A DNA stretch of 64,000 nt from the NCBI RefSeq assembly GCF_014384965.1, contig NZ_JACRSW010000001.1:62001-126000 (forward strand), written 5' to 3'. Within the stretch, counting starts at the first letter, position 1, and every line of letters starts with the position of its first letter. Of this stretch, positions 43,911-52,846 are shown piece by piece. Below the pieces are notes generated by a model. It had not been told where the DNA came from and did not search any database. It worked only from the letters and a program-made list of their open reading frames with translations. The translations under genes and the position numbers were made by a program. The DNA comes from Jutongia hominis (GTDB lineage Bacteria > Bacillota > Clostridia > Lachnospirales > Lachnospiraceae).

Positions 43911-44236
43911 AAAAAAAGTCCATCCCAAACATACGAATGATGTTCAGGACGAACCTATTATAGTCCGCGGTGCCACCCGAATTACTGTGATCAGTCTCTC
44001 GATCATTTCCAAAAGATCATTTTGTTCTTTTTGAAAATGCTGCTAATTATCGCTTAGCGCACGGCTCACCTACTAAAACTCCAGAATCAGCAAAAGTTTT
44101 CTTTTGTCCTTTCTAGAATTCTTTCAACTCGCAGCTGTTAAAGTGTTATTCACATTAATTCACTTTGCGAAGCTCTCACCATCCTCCGCTCTCTGAAAAC
44201 GATAATTAATGCTACTTGTCTTCGTCATCGCTATCT
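43911..44236 (-). promoter_or_regulatory. T-box leader (tRNA-sensing riboswitch) of aspS
   Basis: The T-box sequence GGGTGGCACCGCG lies at 43966-43978. A terminator hairpin with seven T follows at 43911-43950. Stem I features are present at the 5' end: GACGAAGACAAGTAG and AGAGAGCGGAGGATGGTGAG. Uncharged tRNA pairing at the specifier and at the T-box bulge would favour antitermination. A GAT triplet at 44086-44088, just before CTGGAG, is a candidate Asp specifier. Confidence 0.93.
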
Positions 44237-44241
44237 TTTTA

Positions 44242-44271
44242 ATTATATAATAGTTTTCTTTCATTTGTCAA
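44242..44271 (-). promoter_or_regulatory. Sigma-A promoter for the T-box-aspS transcript
   Basis: Minus strand TTGACA (44266-44271), 18-nt spacer, TATAAT (44242-44247), just upstream of stem I of the T-box. Confidence 0.88.
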
Positions 44272-44335
44272 CTTGAATTTCCCCGGGATTGCAGATAACG
44301 AATGCCTTAGATGCAAATTTACCGGCATGAACATT

Positions 44336-45727
44336 CTATAACAGACTTTGACGGATCAAAGTGCAAAGTACGCTAAGCAAAAGACCACCGATTGTTGGTT
44401 TGATATAATACGGTAAAGAAGAAAATGTATTTCTTTCCTGAATCGAAGCATAGATACAGGATACCATATTAAAAACAACTACTGAAACAATAACACTGAT
44501 CCCAAATCCTGCTATCGCTACCAGATAACCGTCAATTCTGCCATGTTGCATCTGACATCCTATATAATATCCGATACCGGGCAGAATTTTACATAGGATC
44601 GAACCCGGAAGCAGATTTGCCACCATCACAAGCCTGGCATAAAAGAACTCTGCATCGACCAGTCCGCTATGCACAAAAAAGCCTTCTGCGACAGTCAGAT
44701 AAGCATCCCCTCCACCAAAAGAAAGTAATGTCGAACCAATACCTGAAAAGATAAATGTAATCTGATCTTTCAGTATGAAACACGATGGAAGTAAAAAGAT
44801 TAAAAGCCACATGATACAAATACCATTTTCTCCTACTATCATCTTCCAGTCTGTTTTCTTTTTTTCTTTGCTAAGTTCTTTGATCGCCAGACCAAGCATC
44901 ACAGCTTCTGTCAACAACCGAACCCAGGTCAATGAAATCCATGGATCGTTCTTTACGCATGCAATATATAATGCAGAAAGTATCATAAGTATGATCTTTT
45001 TTTCTTTTTGGTTTCCTTTGTCACAACATCCCCAAAAAAGAGCCAGCAATAATATCCGTAATGTCGATATATCAAAAAAAGGCTGCCTGTCGATCGCAAG
45101 CAATGTATATAAGCTTTTTTCTCCTGTCAGTATAAAAACTCCCGCCATGATGGCGATCGTATGGATCATCTGCCCTGTTCCACTCTTCTTTGCCTCCTGC
45201 ATGATCCCCATCTCATATCGGATAAGCAGATAACAAATATAAATACCGGTTAAAACCGAAAGAATGTGTACACCGGTTAATATATTTTGTGATACATCTT
45301 CCAATGCAGACAACAATAGAATGGTCATAAAAGCTCCCGGAAATGCCACACAAATTGCTGCAAGAAGCATTCCTATACTTCCACCAAGTCTTTTTCCGAT
45401 TCCTGCTGCAATTTCTACAGGCAATGCTCCTGGAGTGATCGTTGCTGCTAAGACATCCTGTGCATACTCTTCTTTTGTCAGCCATTTTCTTTTTGTAACA
45501 ACTTCTTTTTCAAATACAGGTATCAATGCACTACCGCCACCAAAACCAAGGAAACCGATCTTTAACATACATTGTAAAAGACCTTTGTTCCATTGTTCCA
45601 GTAAAAATGCTTTCTTTGTACCTTTGCTTCCTGACGGGATAAGTATTTCATCCATTCCTATTATCTTACTCCACTTTCTTTTCAAGAAATTTTCCTGCTG
45701 CGGTTCTTTTTTATCTCTTATTTTCAT
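44336..45727 (-). CDS. CHR (chromate/sulfate) family ion transporter, two-domain form
   Basis: This ~463-aa protein is a full-length CHR transporter made of two homologous halves, each with a glycine-rich first segment: FLGFGGGSALIPVFEKEVV in half one and LLSFGGGDAYLTVAEGFFV in half two, plus TPGALPVEIAAGIGKRLGG and LPGSILCKILPGIGYYIG. ChrA homologues export chromate, and the cyanobacterial homologue SrpC is induced by sulfur limitation, so sulfate-type oxyanions are plausible substrates. The start is uncertain: ATG 45727 overlaps the cysC end by 17 nt (translational coupling), and an ATG at 45655 is possible. Being in one unit with an APS kinase and sulfotransferase, it may supply sulfate (inference). 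Confidence 0.82.
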   Translation of the reverse strand: MKIRDKKEPQQENFLKRKWSKIIGMDEILIPSGSKGTKKAFLLEQWNKGLLQCMLKIGFLGFGGGSALIPVFEKEVVTKRKWLTKEEYAQDVLAATITPGALPVEIAAGIGKRLGGSIGMLLAAICVAFPGAFMTILLLSALEDVSQNILTGVHILSVLTGIYICYLLIRYEMGIMQEAKKSGTGQMIHTIAIMAGVFILTGEKSLYTLLAIDRQPFFDISTLRILLLALFWGCCDKGNQKEKKIILMILSALYIACVKNDPWISLTWVRLLTEAVMLGLAIKELSKEKKKTDWKMIVGENGICIMWLLIFLLPSCFILKDQITFIFSGIGSTLLSFGGGDAYLTVAEGFFVHSGLVDAEFFYARLVMVANLLPGSILCKILPGIGYYIGCQMQHGRIDGYLVAIAGFGISVIVSVVVFNMVSCIYASIQERNTFSSLPYYIKPTIGGLLLSVLCTLIRQSLL

Positions 45728-46349
45728 CCATGATCGCAGATAATTGTTCCATGATCTCATCTACACAATCTTCAATCTTTTTGCCCGAAGTATCGACCAC
45801 GATATCAGCATTTCGTGGCACTTCATATGGACTCGAAATTCCTGAAAAGTCTGTGATCTTACCTTTTCTTGCTTTTTTATATAGTCCTTTTACATCCCTT
45901 TTTTCGCATTCTTCTAATGGTGTACTGACATAGATCTCAATAAAAGAATCTTCTCCAATGATCTCTCTTGCTTTTTGTCTGTCTGCCTCAAACGGAGAAA
46001 TAAATGAAGTCAATACAATAATGCCTGCATCGTTCATAAGTTTGGCAACTTCCGCTACTCTTCGTATATTTTCTTCTCTGTCTTCTTTACGAAAACCCAG
46101 ATCTCCATTCAGTCCCATTCTTACATTGTCACCATCTAATACCATTGTTTTTTTCCGTTGTGCAAACAATCTTTTATCCATTTCATTGATCAGGGTAGAC
46201 TTCCCGGCTCCGGACAATCCGGTAAGCCAGATTGTTTTCGGAACCTGCTGTAAGCTTTCTGCTCTTTTCTTTCTCGTTATTGTCATTTGCTGCCAGACAA
46301 TATTTTTATTATACTGTACGTTTTGATCCGCTCTTTCCATGCACGTCAT
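45711..46349 (-). CDS. cysC: Adenylyl-sulfate kinase (APS kinase)
   Basis: This 212-aa P-loop kinase phosphorylates adenosine 5'-phosphosulfate to PAPS. Walker A GLSGAGKST is at about 44-52, LDGDNVRMGLNGDLGF (APS/Mg site) at 71-86, FRKEDREENIRR follows, and then TSFISPFEADR. The C-terminal lid has GLYKKARKGKITDFSGISSPYE. The first ~35 residues are an extra N-terminal extension. No sulfate adenylyltransferase is present in the window, so APS must come from genes elsewhere. GGGAGG precedes the ATG. Copy 3 of the hairpin element separates it from the sulfotransferase gene. Confidence 0.95.
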   Translation of the reverse strand: MTCMERADQNVQYNKNIVWQQMTITRKKRAESLQQVPKTIWLTGLSGAGKSTLINEMDKRLFAQRKKTMVLDGDNVRMGLNGDLGFRKEDREENIRRVAEVAKLMNDAGIIVLTSFISPFEADRQKAREIIGEDSFIEIYVSTPLEECEKRDVKGLYKKARKGKITDFSGISSPYEVPRNADIVVDTSGKKIEDCVDEIMEQLSAIMDENKR

Positions 46350-46371
46350 TGTTTTCCTCCCAAGCTCTTAT

Positions 46372-46436
46372 ATGTACTCTCGATATCTTCACTAAATAAA
46401 CCGAAATTTTTCATTCAGAAGATTCCGAGAGAATAT
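46372..46436 (-). repeat. Hairpin element copy 3 (long form)
   Basis: The outer arms ATGTACTCTCGATATCTTC and GAAGATTCCGAGAGAATAT pair at about 15 of 19 positions. It exactly fills the space between the sulfotransferase stop (46437) and 22 nt before the cysC ATG. The sense strand contains CTCTCGGAATCTTC and ends GAGAGTACAT, as in copies 1 and 2. Confidence 0.85.
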
Positions 46437-47663
46437 TTATCCCATCTGGGTTGTCGATTTTTCTGTTATATTCTCATTCTCTTCGCTGCCGGAATGTGTG
46501 ATCCTTTCTTTTAAGACAAGCCTACATTTTCGCCGGATGCGCTTTAAAAGGCTTTGTGTTTCCCGCAGATATTGAATATCTTTTTTATATTCACATTCCT
46601 GCTTTCGAAGCTCCTGTATCATATGGATTTTTTCTACTCTGCTTTCTTCATGCTCTGCAAGAACACGTCCACACAAATCAAAAAGCTCACGGTCGCTATA
46701 TTCTGTCTTTTCTTTTTGATCAAAACTCGCATCCGCTAAAAATAATCTTCCACTTTCCCGATGCAGATACCGGACAGCTACAAAACTATTTTCTTCCTCG
46801 AACTGACTCATAAACCTTTGATGACTTTCCCGATCAAACCAGACTGCCTGATCATAAAACTGCTTTCCCTGTTCTTTCTCCTGTAATCTTGTCAGGATCA
46901 CAACAAGGAAATTCTTCTTTGTCCGGTAAATCGGATATTGGTTCATCCGTCGCTTGTATTCCAGATAAATTCCTGACAAACTGGTATTTCGTATCGGTTC
47001 ATCCTGACTAAAGTCAGAAAGATCATTGATTGACAGGATATCCATAAAATCCGATAAGATTGTCCTTTCGTCTCCCGCATATTGCTCTTTTTCATAAACA
47101 CGAACGATCAGGTTTTCAAGTCCGACCGCCTTTTCAATCCGGCTTAATCTTTTTGCATAATGCATTTGAAAATATGCATATCTTCTTTGTTCTAAGTATT
47201 CTAAAAAGGAAAGCTGCAACCCTTCTTTTACCTGTTGTGCCCAATAAGACTGTACTAACAGATCCTGTCTACGCAGATATACGATCACTTTTAATGTTGC
47301 TCCCATCTTTTCCATTTGCATCCGAAGCATTTGAAACCGTTCTTCATCCCATTCTGTTTCATTCCAGAGATGTTCATCGGATAAAACAACCTTATCGGCT
47401 TGTTGCAAGCTTTCCCGAATAACTTTCATGCCTTCCTGATAGATTTCTCCTTGTGCAGCATAATCTCTTTTATCATCTTTATAAACCTTATGTGATAAAA
47501 AATGCGCATTACGATATTGTCCGATTCCTTCAAAAGCAAATGGCATCTTAGGATATGCAACTCCTTTTTCTTTTAAGATCTTTCGATTGTTTCCACAAAA
47601 AAACTGTATTGCACTGCTCCCGGTCTTAGGAGTTCCTATATGCAAATAAACCACCTTGTCCAT
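46437..47663 (-). CDS. PAPS-dependent sulfotransferase
   Basis: This 408-aa cytoplasmic protein has the sulfotransferase signatures: 5'-phosphosulfate loop HIGTPKTGSSAIQ (about 8-20) and the 3'-phosphate site IVYLRRQDLLVQSYW (Arg131/132 and Ser139). The core runs to about residue 300. The last 100 residues are a predicted coiled coil (EYKKDIQYLRETQSLLKRIRRK), perhaps for dimerisation or membrane association. It transfers sulfate from PAPS, made by the next gene, to an unknown acceptor, probably a glycan or lipid. A promoter is seen at 47732-47759. Bacterial relatives act on lipo-oligosaccharides and polysaccharides. Confidence 0.87.
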   Translation of the reverse strand: MDKVVYLHIGTPKTGSSAIQFFCGNNRKILKEKGVAYPKMPFAFEGIGQYRNAHFLSHKVYKDDKRDYAAQGEIYQEGMKVIRESLQQADKVVLSDEHLWNETEWDEERFQMLRMQMEKMGATLKVIVYLRRQDLLVQSYWAQQVKEGLQLSFLEYLEQRRYAYFQMHYAKRLSRIEKAVGLENLIVRVYEKEQYAGDERTILSDFMDILSINDLSDFSQDEPIRNTSLSGIYLEYKRRMNQYPIYRTKKNFLVVILTRLQEKEQGKQFYDQAVWFDRESHQRFMSQFEEENSFVAVRYLHRESGRLFLADASFDQKEKTEYSDRELFDLCGRVLAEHEESRVEKIHMIQELRKQECEYKKDIQYLRETQSLLKRIRRKCRLVLKERITHSGSEENENITEKSTTQMG

Positions 47664-47731
47664 CTTTTATAACTCCGTTTCTTTCAAGTTTTCGTATGAT
47701 CTGCTCTTACAACCGATCTATATTTATCTTC

Positions 47732-47759
47732 CTTATATTTCATGGCACTTTTTTGTCAA
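47732..47759 (-). promoter_or_regulatory. Sigma-A promoter for the sulfotransferase-cysC-CHR operon
   Basis: Minus strand TTGACA (47754-47759), 16-nt spacer, TATAAG (47732-47737), about 65 nt before the sulfotransferase ATG. Confidence 0.72.
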
Positions 47760-47898
47760 TGTTTTGTTAGTTTTTTGAAACCTTTGTGGCAGATTACATT
47801 GTATCTTTACATGGTCACAATAAAAAACATTTTCTATTATTAAGAAGAAAAGAAAAATACAAAAAATCCCCAAAAGAGACTTTCTAAAAAAATTGCAA

Positions 47899-47946
47899 TA
47901 AAAAAAAGGTTTCATAACAGATAATCACTCTGTCATAAAACCTTTT
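47899..47946 (-). terminator. Intrinsic terminator after the hybrid kinase
   Basis: AAGGTTT pairs with AAACCTT, with a partly paired CATAACAG/CTGTCATA upper stem, followed on the minus strand by seven T. Confidence 0.85.
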
Positions 47947-48055
47947 TAAGCTCCTCATTTTAAAAAGAAAGTCTTTTTTAATCCTACAAAACTTTGCTCA
48001 TTGCGTGACGAATTTGCAACACTTTGCTGCCTGCCGTGCAAAAAATATCTTGGTG

Positions 48056-51000
48056 TTATTTCTTCCATAACTGATCTAATACACTATAAAGTACTTTTGT
48101 TTCGATCGGCTTTGCCAAATGACCGTTCATTCCGGCATTTAATGCATTCGTAACATCTTCTGCAAACGCATTAGCTGTCATAGCATAGATCGGTACTGTC
48201 TGTGCATCCTTTTTGTTACTTTTTCGTATTCTTTTGGCTGCCTCATATCCATCCATAACCGGCATATTGATATCTAAGAAGATAGCATCATAATACCCTT
48301 CTTTTGACTGCTCGTAAATCTCAACAGCCTGCTTACCATCTTCGGCACAGGTACAACTAACGCCGACCATACTTAAAAGCTTGATCGCAACTTCCATATT
48401 CAATGCAACATCTTCTGCGATCAAAACGTGTCTGCCTGTAAAATCATATTTTTTATCCTGTTCCTTCGCAGATATCTGTTTGTAATTCCCCTTGGAAATC
48501 TCCATGATCGTTTTAAACAATGTGGATTGGAACATAGGCTTCGTAATATAGTAATTAACTCCGGCATCCTTTCCTATCCGCTCCACTTCACTAATATCAT
48601 AAGCAGAGACTATGATCACGATCGCATCATCACCAAAAACTTCACGAATCTGTTTTGTAACCTCGATTCCATCCATCTCCGGCATTTTCCAGTCGATCAT
48701 ACAAAGCTTATATGGATCTTTCTGATCTTCTGCGTCTCCTAACATCATCAATGCCTCTTCCCCGGTCATTGCATAATCATAACGGACACCGAGACGCTTT
48801 AATATCGTTCCTGTATAATCACAGGCATCCGGATCGTCATCCACTACTAATGTTCGAACATCATCAAAGCTTACTTCATCATCATAGTGTACTGCATTCT
48901 TAGCTAAAACGAATGGTATATCTACTGTGAAAGTAGTTCCAAGTCCCACTTCACTTTCTACATCGATTGTTCCACCCATCATCTCTGTCAGATTTTTGGC
49001 AATTGACAAACCAAGACCACTTCCACCATGCTTACGGGCTGTTGAAGCAGATTCCTGTTCAAAAGGTTTAAATAAACGTCCTAACATTTCTTCACTCATG
49101 CCACATCCGGTATCGGTTACAATAAAGCGGAATTGCACATGATCTCTTGCCCTGCTTGCCTGAATCACACTCAGACTGACACTGCCGCCTGCCGGTGTAA
49201 ATTTGATCGCATTAGATAACAGATTCATTAAGATCTGGTTGACACGAAGCTGGTCACCACCAACAACTTCTTCTGTGACACCTTTCATTTTAACTTCAAA
49301 ATGAATATTCTTTTGGTGTGCCTGCTGATAAAACATTGTTGTAATATTTGAGATCTGTTTTTTAAAATTATATTCCGCCGAATCAATTTTTAGCTTACCG
49401 CCCTCAATCGCAGACATATCCAAAACATCATTGATAATTCCAAGCAAAAGTTTAGAGCTATTCGCAATTTTATCTAAATAGTCACGAATTTTTTCATCCG
49501 GCTCTGTTTCCATTTTCGCAATATCTGTCAATCCTATCACCGCATTCATCGGTGTCCGGATCTCATGACTCATCTGTGCCAAAAACTGTGATTTTGCAGC
49601 ATTCGCGCTATCTGCTTTTTTCACTGCAATCTCTAAGGAATGATTGAATTTTGCAAGGCGGTCATAATTTCTTTTTCTTACTTCCCAAAAAATAATAATT
49701 CCTGCAAACAAAATAAATAAAAGAACCACACCCACGATCAAAGTCAAACGAAATTTATAAAGAAAATCCATCGTTGTCAATTTATAATGATTTTCCACAG
49801 TTCTATTTACGACACATTGTTCTTTTTCTTCTGAAGTCACATTGGCGATTGCTTTATTTAAGATTGATAAGATAATCGCATTTTCACTGTTTTTTGTCCC
49901 GACAATACCAATCTTTTCCTGCATAATATACGATGGCAAAATTGTCATATCATTATATCTTGGCTTTTGCATCCAGGAATTTACAATATTGATATTTTGC
50001 GCCATAAAATCTGCTTTACCATCTTTTACCCCTTGAAAGCATGCCTCATTTGTCGGAAACGTTCTGACTTTGAATTGCGGATAATTCTTTTTGACATAAC
50101 CGATCAATGCAGTATAACTTGTCGGTACTGCAAGCGTATAGGTTCCTTCTTTTGCAAATACGTCATAATGCTGATCCGGATTTGATACCAATACCACATC
50201 ATCACTATAATAATTATCCGATACCAGGTATTTTTTGCTGACAAAATACGGGTTATCAACTGACACACCTGCTATAAAATCCGTCGGATTCTTCGACAGA
50301 TAATCCATACTGCTCTGTCCTTTTTTTAGCATCTTAAATTTCATTTTAATGCCACTTTTTTTTGCAACCAGATCCATCACATCTTTTGTAATGCCTTCCA
50401 TTTTTCCTTTATCGTTTATATAAGAAAACGGTGCATGGTTCGGAATCAGACTAATTGTTATTGTTTTCTTTTGCGCAATCCAGTCTGCTTCTTCCCGCGA
50501 AAAAGCAATTGGCGATTTGGAAGCTTCTTTTCCATAATAATCTGTATATAGCTCTGACTCAAAAGACTGGTTCAATGACTTGATCTGTCCTAATACGTTG
50601 TCCAGCTCATTCAAAAGTGCCTGATTATTCTTCGCAGCCATAATATAAAATGGTTCCGCACCAAATTGACAAATATTACGGTATTTTGTGTTGACTGACA
50701 AGCTGCCGACTGCAACCGCATCTACTTTTTTCTCTTCTAACGCTGTATATACTTCTGATACTGTCTTATAAACAACCGGTATATATGAAAAATGATTTGC
50801 TTTTGCATATTCATCGAATGCTTCGTTCTGATAACTGCCTTTCATCATGCCGACGCGTATACCATCAAATGCCGCAAAATCATTATAATAATATTTATCA
50901 TTCTTATCTAATACATAGAGATAGTTTGATTCCATGCCAACCGAATACTTTGAAAAAAGATACTTTTCCTTCCTCTCCGGTGTCATCTTTGCCTGGCATA

Positions 51001-51301
51001 CTATATCAATTTTTCCTTTTTTTAGGGCATCTAACTGTTCTTCCCATGTACCATATACATATTCGTATTTCCATCCGGTATATTTGGCAATTTCATTTAA
51101 ATATTCAACGGCATATCCTGAATAATTGCCGGAGCCATCCTCCTCGATAAATCCTTTATAGCCAATATATCCGACTTTTACAATTTTTTGGGAATCCGAA
51201 TCTGCTTTCGCTGTTATCTTCGCTGCCATTGGTATGCTCAAAAGCATAGCGATCATACATAATGTTATTATCGGTAATTTCATTTTTCGCATTCTTTTCA
51301 T
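48056..51301 (-). CDS. BvgS-type hybrid sensor histidine kinase with two periplasmic-binding-like sensor domains and two receiver domains
   Basis: This 1,081-aa protein has an N-terminal membrane anchor or signal (LPIITLCMIAMLL), then two SBP_bac_3 (venus-flytrap) domains outside the cell (about 35-265, VGYIGYKGFIEEDGSGN; and about 275-500, TISLIPNHAPFSYIND). A membrane helix follows (about 515-540), then HisKA with SHEIRTPMNAVIG (phospho-His), HATPase with GSGLGLSIAKNL, and two receivers with phospho-Asp in MIDWKMPEMDG and FLDINMPVMDG. The layout is that of BvgS/EvgS, which usually ends with an HPt domain; none is present here. The ATG at 51301 has GGAG six nt upstream; longer starts to 51352 are less likely. 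The ligand is probably an amino acid-like molecule. Confidence 0.92.
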   Translation of the reverse strand: MKRMRKMKLPIITLCMIAMLLSIPMAAKITAKADSDSQKIVKVGYIGYKGFIEEDGSGNYSGYAVEYLNEIAKYTGWKYEYVYGTWEEQLDALKKGKIDIVCQAKMTPERKEKYLFSKYSVGMESNYLYVLDKNDKYYYNDFAAFDGIRVGMMKGSYQNEAFDEYAKANHFSYIPVVYKTVSEVYTALEEKKVDAVAVGSLSVNTKYRNICQFGAEPFYIMAAKNNQALLNELDNVLGQIKSLNQSFESELYTDYYGKEASKSPIAFSREEADWIAQKKTITISLIPNHAPFSYINDKGKMEGITKDVMDLVAKKSGIKMKFKMLKKGQSSMDYLSKNPTDFIAGVSVDNPYFVSKKYLVSDNYYSDDVVLVSNPDQHYDVFAKEGTYTLAVPTSYTALIGYVKKNYPQFKVRTFPTNEACFQGVKDGKADFMAQNINIVNSWMQKPRYNDMTILPSYIMQEKIGIVGTKNSENAIILSILNKAIANVTSEEKEQCVVNRTVENHYKLTTMDFLYKFRLTLIVGVVLLFILFAGIIIFWEVRKRNYDRLAKFNHSLEIAVKKADSANAAKSQFLAQMSHEIRTPMNAVIGLTDIAKMETEPDEKIRDYLDKIANSSKLLLGIINDVLDMSAIEGGKLKIDSAEYNFKKQISNITTMFYQQAHQKNIHFEVKMKGVTEEVVGGDQLRVNQILMNLLSNAIKFTPAGGSVSLSVIQASRARDHVQFRFIVTDTGCGMSEEMLGRLFKPFEQESASTARKHGGSGLGLSIAKNLTEMMGGTIDVESEVGLGTTFTVDIPFVLAKNAVHYDDEVSFDDVRTLVVDDDPDACDYTGTILKRLGVRYDYAMTGEEALMMLGDAEDQKDPYKLCMIDWKMPEMDGIEVTKQIREVFGDDAIVIIVSAYDISEVERIGKDAGVNYYITKPMFQSTLFKTIMEISKGNYKQISAKEQDKKYDFTGRHVLIAEDVALNMEVAIKLLSMVGVSCTCAEDGKQAVEIYEQSKEGYYDAIFLDINMPVMDGYEAAKRIRKSNKKDAQTVPIYAMTANAFAEDVTNALNAGMNGHLAKPIETKVLYSVLDQLWKK

Positions 51302-51430
51302 CTGTATCTCCATTTCTGTCATTGTTATCTTTTCTTTTACATTTCCATCCAATTATATTTTACTATGACAGTTTTTTAATATCTATATGCTAGAATTCCC
51401 TTTGAAGAATTAATTTCGGTTGTATATACA

Positions 51431-51471
51431 CAAAAAAAGCCCATCTGAACACAAACATTCAAATGGGCTTC
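51431..51471 (-). terminator. Intrinsic terminator after tuf (end of str operon)
   Basis: AAGCCCAT and TGAA pair with TTCA and ATGGGCTT. Seven T follow on the minus strand, 36 nt past the tuf stop. Confidence 0.92.
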
Positions 51472-51507
51472 TCTTATTTATTTATGATTCTAGTAATATT
51501 GCGAAAA

Positions 51508-52695
51508 TTACTCGACGATTGTAGCAACCTTACCAGATCCTACAGTACGTCCACCTTCACGGATAGCGAAGTTAAGACCCTGCTCCATAGCTACCGGATG
51601 GATCAATTCGATTGTCATTTCTACGTTATCACCAGGCATACACATTTCAACACCATCAGGAAGTTCGCAAACACCTGTTACGTCAGTTGTTCTGAAGTAG
51701 AACTGTGGACGGTAGTTGTTGAAGAATGGAGTATGACGTCCACCTTCATCTTTTGTTAAAACGTAAACCTGAGCTGTAAATTTCTTATGGCAAGTTACAG
51801 TACCTGGTTTAGCAAGAACCTGACCACGAACGATCTGATCACGGTTGATACCACGAAGAAGTGCACCGATGTTATCACCAGCCTGAGCCTCGTCTAACAT
51901 CTTACGGAACATTTCGATACCAGTTACAACAGTCTTACCAACTTCTTCCTTAACACCAAGGATTTCAAGTTCATCGTTGAGGTGAAGTGTACCACGCTCT
52001 ACTCTACCTGTAGCAACAGTACCACGACCTGTAATTGTAAATACGTCCTCTACCGGCATAAGGAATGGCTTATCTGTATCACGCTCTGGGTTAGGAATGT
52101 ACTCATCAACTGTGTCCATGAGTTCCATGATCTTGTCTCCCCATTCTCCGTTAGGATCTTCAAGAGCCTTAAGAGCAGAACCCTTGATGATTGGGCAGCC
52201 TTCGAAACCATACTCTTCAAGAGCTTCTGTTACTTCCATCTCTACTAATTCGATAAGCTCAGGATCATCTACCATATCGCACTTGTTAAGGAATACTACG
52301 ATATAAGGTACGTTTACCTGACGAGAAAGTAAGATATGCTCTTTTGTCTGAGCCATAACACCATCAGTAGCAGCTACTACAAGGATAGCACCATCCATCT
52401 GAGCAGCACCAGTGATCATGTTCTTTACATAATCGGCATGGCCTGGGCAGTCAACGTGTGCATAATGTCTCTTAGCTGTCTCATACTCAACGTGAGCTGT
52501 AGAAATAGTGATACCACGCTCTCTCTCTTCTGGAGCCTTATCAATGTTTTCGAAATCTACTGCTGCGTTACCTTCTACTCTTGCAGCAAGAGTCTTTGTA
52601 ATAGCAGCTGTTAATGTTGTTTTACCATGATCGACGTGACCAATGGTACCAATGTTACAATGGGGTTTCGTTCTTTCAAACTTTTCTTTAGCCAT
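51508..52695 (-). CDS. tuf: Elongation factor Tu
   Basis: This 395-aa translation GTPase delivers aminoacyl-tRNA to the ribosome. G1 GHVDHGKT is at about 18-25, G2 RGITI near 60, G3 DCPGH near 80, G4 NKCD near 135 and G5 GSALK near 173. The protein ends [10 protein letters not shown]. It closes the str operon but also has its own consensus promoter in the 151-nt gap after fusA. Confidence 0.99.
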   Translation of the reverse strand: MAKEKFERTKPHCNIGTIGHVDHGKTTLTAAITKTLAARVEGNAAVDFENIDKAPEERERGITISTAHVEYETAKRHYAHVDCPGHADYVKNMITGAAQMDGAILVVAATDGVMAQTKEHILLSRQVNVPYIVVFLNKCDMVDDPELIELVEMEVTEALEEYGFEGCPIIKGSALKALEDPNGEWGDKIMELMDTVDEYIPNPERDTDKPFLMPVEDVFTITGRGTVATGRVERGTLHLNDELEILGVKEEVGKTVVTGIEMFRKMLDEAQAGDNIGALLRGINRDQIVRGQVLAKPGTVTCHKKFTAQVYVLTKDEGGRHTPFFNNYRPQFYFRTTDVTGVCELPDGVEMCMPGDNVEMTIELIHPVAMEQGLNFAIREGGRTVGSGKVATIVE

Positions 52696-52769
52696 TTTTA
52701 ATTATCCTCCTTTAATTCATAGGCAAAATGCCTAATACGCTTTGCGTTTATAATCACGCTATGGGCACT

Positions 52770-52798
52770 ATTATATTGCAAGTTGAATGAATTTTCAA
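52770..52798 (-). promoter_or_regulatory. Internal sigma-A promoter for tuf
   Basis: Minus strand TTGAAA (52793-52798), 17-nt spacer, TATAAT (52770-52775). A small TAGGC/GCCTA hairpin follows in the leader near 52721-52735. Confidence 0.85.
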
Positions 52799-52846
52799 GT
52801 GCTTTTCTTATAATAATGCCTAGCGTTTTGCATAATTTAGATTATA

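Larger units (their letters stand above)
47664..48055. other. Intergenic region between the sulfotransferase and the hybrid kinase
   Basis: This 392-nt gap holds the sulfation-operon promoter near 47732-47759 and the kinase terminator at 47899-47946. A 60-codon minus-strand frame at 47733-47915 is very Phe/Lys-rich, overlaps both elements and lacks a ribosome binding site, so it is not called. Confidence 0.8.

Noticed and set aside
46372..46436. Hairpin element as an insertion-sequence remnant or MITE
   Set aside because: No target-site duplication is visible, and the constant 22-nt distance to the start codon in all three copies argues against random insertion; kept as a regulatory candidate.
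47733..47915. 60-codon minus-strand frame rich in Phe and Lys
   Set aside because: It overlaps the sulfation-operon promoter and kinase terminator; the composition follows from A/T-rich intergenic DNA.
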